Below, in pieces: positions 18,801 through 28,100 of a stretch of DNA of 64,000 nt (positions are counted from its first letter, which is position 1; each line of letters starts with the position of its first letter). This DNA comes from an uncultured Marinoscillum sp. (lineage in GTDB: Bacteria; Bacteroidota; Bacteroidia; Cytophagales; MED-G16): contig CABZXU010000002.1 of assembly GCA_902529805.1 (NCBI GenBank), positions 41,001-105,000 of the forward strand. Direction: 5' to 3'. The notes under the pieces are model-generated. The model searched no databases. It had not been told where the DNA came from and worked only from the letters and a program-made list of their open reading frames with translations. Made by a program: the position numbers and the translations under genes.

Positions 18801-19216
18801 TCAGTTGGTAAATCTGCTGGAAGATTTATTTTGGCTTTATCTACTGCATCATTTACTTTGGATTTTGCGTATTCAATTTCGATACCTGATCCAAATTCTG
18901 CTACAATTGTTGAATAACCCTGAATAGAATTAGATCTTATTTCTTTAATTTCTGAAATGGTATTCAATTCCTTCTCTATGGGTCTAGTTATAAGATTTTC
19001 TATATCTGTTGGCGAATTACCAGGATATGGTGTACCAATATAGACCGAGGATTGCTCTACTTCAGGATAGCTTTCTTTAGGTAAGTTATTGTAAGCTCTT
19101 GTTCCTAGAATAACAAGCATTATTAATAAAAGAACAACTGTTATTCTATTTTTTAAAGAAAAATTAGATAAACCAAACTGACGAATAACGTTATCACCTT
19201 TTTTATACTTGACCAT
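15824..19216 (-). CDS. RND-family efflux permease (AcrB-like)
   Basis: 1130 residues, the length of AcrB/MdtB-type pumps. The N terminus has one TM followed by PKESYPEVEQSSVYIGTPYPGNSPTDIENLITRPIEKEL, a typical first porter domain start. TM4 holds LVDNGIVVTENIYRFLEKG, where the acidic residue serves proton coupling. A second half repeats the fold and includes MTMIGVISLIGIVVNNAIVLIDFIE and RLRPVILTALTTILGLMPLAIG. It forms a tripartite pump with the adjacent adaptor and TolC-like genes. It is an HAE-like pump for drugs, lipids or other hydrophobic compounds; specificity is not readable. The start is ATG at 19216, 5 bases after the adaptor gene. Confidence 0.95.
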   Translation of the reverse strand: MVKYKKGDNVIRQFGLSNFSLKNRITVVLLLIMLVILGTRAYNNLPKESYPEVEQSSVYIGTPYPGNSPTDIENLITRPIEKELNTISEIKEIRSNSIQGYSTIVAEFGSGIEIEYAKSKVNDAVDKAKINLPADLPTESSVYEVSFSDFPVMSVTLSGNYSLEKLESFAEILKDELETISDVSKVSIAGVEEKEVSIKVNPFELEARNLSFVDIENAILYENISVSGGNLLSDNIRRSVRLFGEFKSMEDFKNIIISNKNDRIVYLKDVAKIDFGYKEFESYFRLGGKPVVAVDVAKRSGTNLLLLNDKVNEVISKVKTQIPNNVDIIIVNNQSRNTKEQVSTLENSIFSGVILVVLVLMFFLGVRNALFVGLSIPLSMCISFLVFQVFGITVNMMILFSLVISLGLLVDNGIVVTENIYRFLEKGYSRIEATKLGIGEIALPIITSTGTTLAVFVPLAFWPGLTGKFMSFLPIGIIVTLLSSLFVALVINPVLISYLMKIEGSGKKDKSKYIKNSLILFVLGIFSILILKINWIGNILIFISLFIISNYYIFIPLSRVFRDKYLKALEYRYSILLNYLLSGKRPFYVIIFSIFLLIATFQLINIFPPKILFFPENRPNYINIYVELPVGSDIEETNLFTKKLEKEVDEILIEYKEIVESVVTFVGKRTLNENDPSALSMRDSPNRSKIKINFFDFEQRKGINTIEVLEKLRSDVESYPGVSITFGKDRKGPPVGGEISVEVSGPDFNILIDQVEKIRKYINESNIPGVEKLVFDLSTRKPEILIDFDRDKLRRYGMSTGMLANELRTSLFGKELSKYKIGEDDYKIQLRLDDEFRYDIDALLNKNITFRNQSNGRIYQVPISSFASMKMSNTYSSIKRKDLDKVITISSNVISGYNPTNVNSKINLALSKFPFPNGYTYKFGGEQQEQEVEMAFLSNAFMIALFLVFIIIVAQFNKIITPLIIMSSIILSTIGVFLGLLIFKMDFVVVMTMIGVISLIGIVVNNAIVLIDFIELNRKRKLLKNSKLDLKDIIDCISDAGKTRLRPVILTALTTILGLMPLAIGMNFDFVNFFKFYEVSFYLGGDNMVFFGPIAWAIIFGLSFATFLTLLVIPSMYLIQVKLNRFLGLS

Positions 19217-19221
19217 TTAAT

Positions 19222-20340
19222 TTAATTTTTAATCATAACATAAGAACCATCCATAACTTCAGACGAACCTTTATCAATAACAGTTTCATTTCCTTTTAAT
19301 CCAGTTATAACTTCCGTGTAATAATTGAAGGATTTTCCAATTAAAATTGGTATTTTTTTGGCGATTTTCTTTCCATCAAAATCTTCAACTATAAAAATAT
19401 AATTAAGTCTATCATCTGAATAAATAATATTAGATGGAATAGTAATGGCATTATCATTTTTATAGTCAACAAGTTTAACAGTTAAGATTTGATTAGGTTT
19501 TACCGTTTCACTTAATTCTTGGGGTATAGCTACCTCAATTGAAAATGTTCTATTAATTGGATTTATAACTTGACTAATAGATTCAATAAAAGAATTTATA
19601 ATCATATTACTAGAAATAATTTTCACTGAATCATTAACCTCAAATGAATTATTATATGATTCAGCTATTTCTAGGTTTATATATGAATAATTATCATTAA
19701 ACATTCTAAAAGAAGGCATGGATGGAGAAGCCATTTCACCTTCTTTTGCTAAAACATCATCAATAATTCCTGAGAAAGGAGCCAATATATTAAACTTTGA
19801 TGCTTGAACTTTGATAGAATTGTATCTACTTTTTGTTGATTGAAAATTAGATTTTGCTCTTAAATAATCAATTTCAGACCCTATATTATTCACCCATAAA
19901 TTCTTTTGACGAAGATAAATGGTTTCAAGTAACTTAAGATTCGTTTTAATTTCTTCTAAGTTATTTTGAATTAAATCAGAATTAATTGAAGCAAGAATTT
20001 CTCCTTTTTTTACAATTTGACCTTCTTTAACATTTATTGTCTTAAATCTACCAACTACTTCAGGTACTAATAAAATATTCTTTTTCGATTGGACATTTCC
20101 TCTCAATTCAACTTCATGAATAAAAGCTTTATTTATTGGTTTAATAGTAGAAATTAATTCATAATTATTTTGAATGAAATTTGAGTCCAATTCAATAATT
20201 TCTTTTTCTAACTTATCTATTTCGGAGTTTATTTCAACTACTGAATTTTTGAGTTGATCGACTTTCTTTTTTTTACTCTCTAATGATTGATTTTCACATG
20301 AAAACATTAAGGCAACAAATAAAAACAGTATTTTTTTCAT
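19222..20340 (-). CDS. RND efflux periplasmic adaptor (membrane fusion) lipoprotein
   Basis: 372 residues. A lipoprotein signal ends in the lipobox FSC (Cys at about 15), followed by a coiled-coil stretch (about 20-50), the first half of a lipoyl domain (VVGRFKTINVKEGQIVKKGEILASI), an alpha-hairpin, the second lipoyl half (FNILAPFSGIIDDVLAKEGEMA) and beta-barrel/membrane-proximal domains. The extra coiled coil before the lipoyl domain is a feature seen in Bacteroidota adaptors. It links the RND permease to the TolC-like channel. It lies between them with 5- and 11-base gaps, so the three are one operon. Confidence 0.93.
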   Translation of the reverse strand: MKKILFLFVALMFSCENQSLESKKKKVDQLKNSVVEINSEIDKLEKEIIELDSNFIQNNYELISTIKPINKAFIHEVELRGNVQSKKNILLVPEVVGRFKTINVKEGQIVKKGEILASINSDLIQNNLEEIKTNLKLLETIYLRQKNLWVNNIGSEIDYLRAKSNFQSTKSRYNSIKVQASKFNILAPFSGIIDDVLAKEGEMASPSMPSFRMFNDNYSYINLEIAESYNNSFEVNDSVKIISSNMIINSFIESISQVINPINRTFSIEVAIPQELSETVKPNQILTVKLVDYKNDNAITIPSNIIYSDDRLNYIFIVEDFDGKKIAKKIPILIGKSFNYYTEVITGLKGNETVIDKGSSEVMDGSYVMIKN

Positions 20341-20351
20341 AATAATTTTAT

Positions 20352-21686
20352 TTAATTAAGTATTCCTAAAGTCTTGTCTAAATTAATTTTTGAAATAATT
20401 GCTTGATAATAAGCATTATAATAATTGGTCTGAGCTATTTTTAATGCATTATTTGAATCTAACACTTCTAAATTAGAGCCAACCCCTTCTTTATACTTTT
20501 TTTCAGATACATTATATACATCATTAGCAAGAACTAAATTTTCTTTTGAAACATTTAGTGATTCAATAGCATTTTTAAGTTCTATAAAATTTTGATTAAT
20601 CTGTAAGTCAATTGATCTTTCTAAAAATTTAATTTGATTTTCAACCTGTTGGACAACAATTTTAGATCTATTGATCTTACTTCTTTTATTAAAACCATCA
20701 AATATGGGAACAATAATTTGTAAACCAACAGTTCCAAAATTTTTCCATCTATTTGAATTAAAAAAAAGGTCATATTCAGAACTTGATGTATTATATCCAT
20801 AGCTTAGGTTTGCATAAATTTGGGGTAGGAACTGACTTCTATTATTTTTTAAATCATAAGATTTCAGACGCTTATTCGTATTCAAAATAGAATGTTCAAT
20901 TCTATCTGAATACTCAAAAGATTGAATGTCATAATCATTAACTGATATAATCACATCCTCTATTGATCCTATAACAGATAATTTATCATTTACAGGAAAT
21001 CCAATCTGAAATTTCAAAACAGATAGACTTAAATCATACAGTCTTTCGGCTTTGATTTTTTCAGCATTTAAATTGTTATATGATACTTTTATTCTATCAA
21101 CATCTAGTTTTTCAACAAATCCATTTTCATAAAGAATCTCCGTATCATTTAATAAAGATTTAATTCTCTCTAAATTAGAATTAACTAGATTAAGTCTTTC
21201 CTTTGTATTAAGAACAATATAATAAGCTTTTTTAACTGACTCAATCAGATCAACTTTTGCTCTAACAGTCTGTTTTTCGGATAATTCAATTAATGCTTTT
21301 GATGCTGCAAGGCCAACAAAATATGAACCATTAAATATCATTTGATTTATACCAAAATCCATTATTCCATCATATTTTTGGCCAAATGAAACTTCTTGTT
21401 CAGTTCCTTCTGGAACGCCAGGCATAAATTTACTTATATCAATTAAACTCTTTTGAATTTCAAAATTATATTTTAAACCTGTTTCAAAACTAATTTGAGG
21501 AAAACCTACAGATAAATATTCTCTACTTGTCATTTTAGAAACATTTTCCTCTAAAAAAGAATTTTTCAAATTTTCATTGTTAGATAAGGCCATTTGCAAG
21601 CATTCATCCAAGCTAAAAGATGTATTGTCTTGTCCAAACAAATAGTTTGAAAAAAGAAAAAAGATAATAAGAATGTAAAATTTCAT
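20352..21686 (-). CDS. TolC-family outer membrane efflux protein
   Basis: 444 residues with a signal peptide (1-18, ending LFGQ), then two outer-membrane efflux repeats. The first begins FSLDECLQMALSNNENLKN, a hallmark start of the family. The second includes NVSEKKYKEGVGSNLEVLDS..ALKIAQTNYYNAYYQ. It would form the trimeric outer-membrane channel for the adjacent RND pump. A 109-base spacer separates it from the giant surface protein gene upstream. That spacer contains three GAAAC-type half sites similar to those in front of the TetR gene, so a second, regulated promoter here is possible. Confidence 0.93.
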   Translation of the reverse strand: MKFYILIIFFLFSNYLFGQDNTSFSLDECLQMALSNNENLKNSFLEENVSKMTSREYLSVGFPQISFETGLKYNFEIQKSLIDISKFMPGVPEGTEQEVSFGQKYDGIMDFGINQMIFNGSYFVGLAASKALIELSEKQTVRAKVDLIESVKKAYYIVLNTKERLNLVNSNLERIKSLLNDTEILYENGFVEKLDVDRIKVSYNNLNAEKIKAERLYDLSLSVLKFQIGFPVNDKLSVIGSIEDVIISVNDYDIQSFEYSDRIEHSILNTNKRLKSYDLKNNRSQFLPQIYANLSYGYNTSSSEYDLFFNSNRWKNFGTVGLQIIVPIFDGFNKRSKINRSKIVVQQVENQIKFLERSIDLQINQNFIELKNAIESLNVSKENLVLANDVYNVSEKKYKEGVGSNLEVLDSNNALKIAQTNYYNAYYQAIISKINLDKTLGILN

Positions 21687-21795
21687 ATTTAAAAAACTTA
21701 GAAAACTATAATGTTTCTTCCAGTTTCCTAACGCGAATGTAGAATAGAAGTTTCATAAATTCTAATTTTTAAATGAAAATAATAATAGGTTTTAA

Positions 21796-22119
21796 TTATC
21801 TCTTGATATAAACATACCCTTTTATAATATCTGAACCATCTCCTAAATCTATTATATAATAATATGTTCCTTCAGGTAATTTATTTCCAACTGTATTTTT
21901 AGGGCTTGCATCAAGTGTAGATAAAAATGGAATATTATTTGAAGAAAAAGAATTAAATATATTTGTCCCATCCCACTCATTATAATATCCTTTTTTCTCA
22001 TATACTTTTTGACCCCATCTGTTAAATACTTTAACTATATTATTAGGATAAATTTGTAATCTGGCAATTCTCCATGTGTCATTTATTCCATCACCATTAG
22101 GTGAAAATCCTGTAGGAAC
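21796..22119 (-). other. Type B T9SS C-terminal sorting domain of the giant protein (CHU_C-like)
   Basis: Residues 2592-2698. The domain starts [18 protein letters not shown], continues with [13 protein letters not shown] and a WDGT turn, and closes with [13 protein letters not shown] and KGYVYIKR. This is the gliding-motility-associated C-terminal domain that directs export through the type IX secretion system. An unusual loop of about 25 residues (NIFNSFSS to NTVGN) interrupts the usual short WDG to LPEGTYYY spacing. Confidence 0.9.
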
Positions 22120-25100
22120 ATGCAATTCTTTATCATAGACCTCCAATATAGATTCATCAGTTGTAATTGTAATACCACATATAAATCCTGAATTACGAAT
22201 TATTAATTTATATCTATATGTATGCATATACATTTCCAGAGGATAGATTTTCAGCTCTGAAGAGTTAATTCCTTTATAGTTTACTCCATCAATTAGAGTA
22301 TCTGATATTGTGTTCCATGTAAGTCCTAAATCTTTACTTTCTTGCCATTCATAAGTATAATCACCAGTATTTATTTCTGTATTTAAAACTAAAGTATCAG
22401 ATTCAACCAAAAAGTTATATAATTCAAACAAAGATAAAATTTCAATTTCTATGCCAGGCTCTAGATAATCTTTAGTACCATTAAAGTTGTTGTCTATAGG
22501 TTTTGTATATCCATCACTTGTTCCTGTTACCTTACCTTCACTATCAACCTCTACTGGTGAATTACCTAAAATACCATCGTTATCTTCATCAACAAAACCT
22601 GCTTCAATAACATCAAAACAACCGTCACCATCGCTATCTAAATCAAAATAATTAGGTATTCCATCACCATCTAAATCACCTATTCCTTCTTCGGTATCTA
22701 AAATACCATCGTTATCATCATCCAAATCAATTTCATCTGGTATTCCATCTCTTTCATAATCCGGAAGTACAGTTATGGTAAAAGTATCTGACTCAATTGT
22801 AGTTCCACATGAGAAAGATGGAGTGGAAACAAATACCCTAAATATTCTTCCATTATAATCTAAATGCGCATTTTCTACAAAGTAACTTGATGTTTGGCTT
22901 GCTAAAAACTCCCAAGTCTTTCCAGTATCTTTACTTACCTGCCATAAATAACCAGCACTTCCATCTGAAATCGTTTCAATATTTACAATGCTATCTTTTG
23001 CTTCAATTATTCTAATGTGTTTTGGTTGATTAATTATACTTATAGAACCACCTTTCTCTTTGTAATCATAAACTAAATTAAAATCTATATCAACTGGTTC
23101 TGTATATCCATCAACACCACTAATTACTCTTCCTATGCTATCAACTGTAACAGGCGAATCACCTAAAATACCGTCTCCATCCCCATCCGTGAATCCTGCC
23201 TCAATTACATCAAAACACCCGTCATCATCCACATCCAGATCAAAATGATTTGGTATTCCATCACCATCATCATCTAACGTAAATTCAAATGCATCTAATA
23301 TTCCATCATTATCATCATCAACATCAATTCTATCTATTACTCCATCAGAGTCATTATCTAATATTACATCATAAATGGTTATTGAAACTTGATCAATGTC
23401 TTGAAGATAACTTCCATCTATCCATTTCCAACCTCCAGAAGGTTCTGAGTAACTTGAATCTGATGTATCTTGGTATAGTCCAATCCAAGCTGGAGTAGTA
23501 TTGTTTCCAAGTAAATTGGTTGTCATTGTATCAAGCAATTTATTTTCTTGATATGATTTAATGATTGCTAAATTCCCTCCTGCTAATTGTGCTGAAATTT
23601 TTGCATCACTCCAAGAAGATGTAGTCTTAGAAACGAAATAACTATGACCGGAGTACTGCCCTAAATAATCATAGTTAGCAAGGTTTGTTAACAAACTATC
23701 ATACTCAAGTATATGTTTCGCTGAAAAACCATCTACATCATCTGCCCACGGACCATTAGGATTAATATACATATATGCAAAATTTTGAAGTACGCCAGCG
23801 TCATCTGGATGAGTGTTAGACCAATTTACGTAGTTATTTGAATTTACATTAATTACTTCGCTATTATCATCAATTAAATCGTTAATAGAATTAATCTTGA
23901 AATTACCTGATATAGATCCATTTGGAATTGTGATGGTCATAGAGTCTACATTGTAATCTAATCCATCTGTAGCAGAACCTGCTAAATTTAATTTAACATT
24001 ATAATCTTGATCATATACTGCACTTAGTCTAGCTGTCACAGTAGCAGTTTCATTGTATTCACTAATGGTATCTTTATCTACAAATAGTGATAAGGATACG
24101 GGTGGGTCATCATTATCAATAATATTTATTGCTACTTGCTGAGTACCAAGTTCATCAGCATTTGTAACAGAAGAAATATCTACAATAACCGTTTCATTAT
24201 TTTCATCAATTAAATCTTCTACCGCTTTTAAATCAACTCTAGTTGTTAATTGTCCAGCAGGAATTATAACAGGAGAAAACAAAGTATAGTCAACCCCAGC
24301 AGCAGTAGCTGTTCCTGACGTAGATAATGATATAGATATATTTTCAGATACAAATTCGTCTACTGTAAAAGTAAGAACAGAAACGCCTCCTGATTCAGGT
24401 ATAATTGATTTATCTAAACTCATTGAAACTTCAGGAGCTCCGAAAGCAGCATCTGCAATGTTAATTGTAACAAAGCCCTGTGATGATCCCGGTTGAGCAA
24501 TAGTGGCATTTGCATTTGTAACACTAGAAATACCAACAAGAATATTTTCATTTGTATCATAAATACCATCATCTTTTAGTACAATTGATGTTGATGAAGA
24601 GAGTGATCCTGCAGGAATTGTTATGCTATTCGAGACAATATCATAATCACCACCGTTAGTTGCTAATCCATCAGTAATTAAATTTACAGTAATATCTTTA
24701 GATATTGGATTATCGATGGATGCAATAACATTTGCGCTATTAGATAAAACTGATGCGCTCATAGCAGTACCTATAACTTTTGTAACAAATTTTGATACAC
24801 CTCCTGTATCAGTATTTCCAATAACAATTTTGTTAATATTCATACATTGAATTGTATTTATATTTTGAGCATTATGTGCCCAATTAGGCTGATTATCATC
24901 CATATATTGTAATACATCTTCTCTTTGACCTCCTAATGTTTTTGCAGTTAGTCTAATTGTTCCATTTTCTGCAATTAATCTTGGATCACCTTCACCTTCT
25001 AATGGCTCCCATTTTCCATCTCCATCCAAATCAAATTTACCTCCCTGATTGAATTGATCTTGATTTTGCCAATGCAGGATATTAAAATAAAGTAATAAAT

Positions 25101-28100
25101 CATTATCAAAATATATTTGAATACCTTCATCAAAAGATTCTAATTCTAGTATTAAACTGCAATTATCATAATTCATATTTCGTTGCATAAATTTTTTAAT
25201 ATTCAGGGTATCTAATATTTCTCCGCCATTAGGCTTTTCAACATTAATTCTTTTTACACCAATCGGTATTTTTCTCATAACTACACCAGCAGCTCCCCCA
25301 CCTCCTTGTTGAGGTTCAATTAAAATAGATTTATCAACTGAAAGAGTAACTCTTGGCTCATCTTCATTAATTATGGTAATAGTTTCCCTCTGCACACCAT
25401 CTTCAATACCATTTGCTATTTGATCTATATCTAAAATAACTGTTTCATCTAACTCAACTAGGTTATCAGCAATTGCTGTTATTGTTATAGATCCTGTAGT
25501 TTGACCAGAAGGTATAAATATTTGAGTTGAAGACATATTATAATCAGCACCCCCTACAGCTGCGGTACCTGAAGCGGCTAAAGTGATTGTTACTCCTAAA
25601 TTATTTTGGTTTGATGGGTTGCTAAGGGTAGCTGTAGCAATAGACACTCCTCCTGCTTCTGCAATGCTTGCATTATTAACTGATAAGGTTACAAGCGGAG
25701 GATCATTATCTCTTATAGTTATTGTTTCTTGTTGAGTCCCAACTTCAATTGCATTGGATACTTGATCAATATCTGCAATTATTGTTTCATCAGGCTCATC
25801 AATATTGTCATCAACAGAAGTGGCAGTTACAATTGCAGATAACTGACCTGCAGGAATTGTTATTGTAGCTGATGAGATCGTATAATCCACTCCTCCCCCA
25901 GATGCAGTTCCAGAAAGAACTAAGTTTACAGTTACATTCCTAGATGATGCGCGATTTATTGTTGCTCTCAATGTTGAAACATCAGCATCCTCTCCCATAA
26001 CTGGATTAACTAGAGACAATACAACTGTTGGAGTATCGTCATCATCTGTAATGGTTATTGTCTTTTGTTGTGTCCCATTTTCAGTTCCGTTCGTTACTTG
26101 ATCAATATCTAAAATAATTGTTTCATCAAGCTCATCAATATTATCTTGAACTGCAGTAACTGTAGTAGTTCCTATAGCTTGTCCTGATGGTATTGTAATC
26201 GTGTTTGATGCTAAAGTATAGTCTGTACCACCTCCAGTAGCGGTTCCTGTAGCTGCTAAAGTTACTGTAACCTGTCGAGAGGAAACACTGTTAAGAGTTG
26301 CAGTTACAGTAGATGCCCCTGCAGCTTCTGCAATAGTTGCATTGTTTACTGATAGCGTTACCGTTGGAGAATCATCGTTATCCAAGATGGTAATTGTCTT
26401 TTGTTGCGTTCCGACCTCTAGTCCGTTAGTTACTTGATCTATATCTACAATTACCGTTTCATCAGGTTCATCGATAAGGTCCTCTACTGCAGTAACTGTT
26501 GTTGTTCCTGTAGTTTGTCCTGCTGCAATCGTAATAGTATTTGATGCTAAAGTATAGTCTGTACCACCTCCAGTAGCTGTTCCAGTAGCAGCCAAAGTAA
26601 CTGTTACATCAGCGTTATGAACCGCTAAAAGTGTTGCTGTAACAGTAGAAACCACACTATTTTCACCAATCGAGGCTGCACTTACAGAAAGTGTTACAGT
26701 CGGTACTTGAACAATTGTTAAAGTTATATCTTCAGTGGTCGCTAGGCGATTTACTGTTCCCCATCCGCCTAATCCCTCATTAAATGCTGGCCATACATTT
26801 GGATTACTATAATTATTATTACCCCAAGGCTTTCCATCACTGTTCTCTGTATAATGCGGAAATTCGTTAACCTTATCTTGGTAATGACCAATCCATCTAT
26901 TGTTTACTTTAGAATCTAACCAATCGTGTTCTGCTTTAGTTGTAACTTCTACTAAATACCCTCCTTGTGTAAGTGCATAATCTCTAGCTGCTGTCCAGGT
27001 TCTCATAGTGGTATGTTCAAAATAGCTATGACCTTGATATATACCTAAATGATTATGTCCAGCTATATTAGTAATATTTTGATCATCAACTTCCATGACG
27101 TGCGCCCTTTCATGATTAGCTCTAAGATCATTCCAATAGATATCACCTCGTATTTCAACAAAATCTTCAGTTCCTGAATTATTTGGTTCATTATTAGGCC
27201 AACTATGAAAAGGAACAGCCCTCATTATTACTGTTTCGTTATCATCATTAGCATTATCAGCAACCCCAGTAATGGTAAAAGATCCAGTGCTACTTCCTTG
27301 TGGTATTGTTATCGTCATCCCAGTTTCACCATTTCCAGTTTTAATACTTGAATTTGATCCAGCAGCAAAAGAATAATCTGTTCCACCACCTGTCGCTGTA
27401 CCATAAGCATATATTGTAAGCGCAATATCTTGTTTAGCAGGATTTGCAACTGTAGCGGTTACAGTTGCCACACCACCAGCCTCTCCAATCGTTGGAGAGC
27501 TGAGAGATAAAGTTACCTCCTGAATATTATCATCAACTATAGTTAAAGTAATATCCTCTGTGGTAGCAAGGCCACTTGCAGTTCCCCATCCTCCTAATCC
27601 AGCAGCTGTTGGTTTTCCTCCATTATTTTCAGTATAAAAAGGGTAGTTAGCATTTTGATAATGACCGATCCAAGTATTTTGATTTATAACTCCATCTAAA
27701 AAATTATTTTCACCAGCTGAAGTAATTTCAGCTAAATAACCAACCCCTAAACTCTCAACAGAAGCTTTTGCATTAACCCAATCTCCTAAACCAGTATTTA
27801 AAAAATAACTGTGTCCTTGGTATTGTCCAAGGTAGGTATGGTTAGCTAAATTATTAATTAATTGATCAACTTCCACGACATGAGGCGCAGAACAATAAGG
27901 AGTTCCACAGCCGTCTGAGCCTCCATCATTCCAGTATGCATTCCATTCCAGAATTTGTACCCAATTTTCAGTAGAAGTACCCCAATTTTTGTTATTGGGC
28001 TCAGTATTTCTCCAATTATGATAAGGAATAGCTCTAATTATTATCGTTTCATTATTATCGAATATGGCATCCGCCACTCCAGTAATTGTGAAAGATGCAG

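Noticed and set aside
15824..19216. A heavy-metal (CzcA-type) pump
   Set aside because: TM4 has VDNGIVVTENI without the extra acidic motif I would expect for metal RND pumps, and no metal sensor gene is nearby; a TetR regulator fits hydrophobic substrates better.
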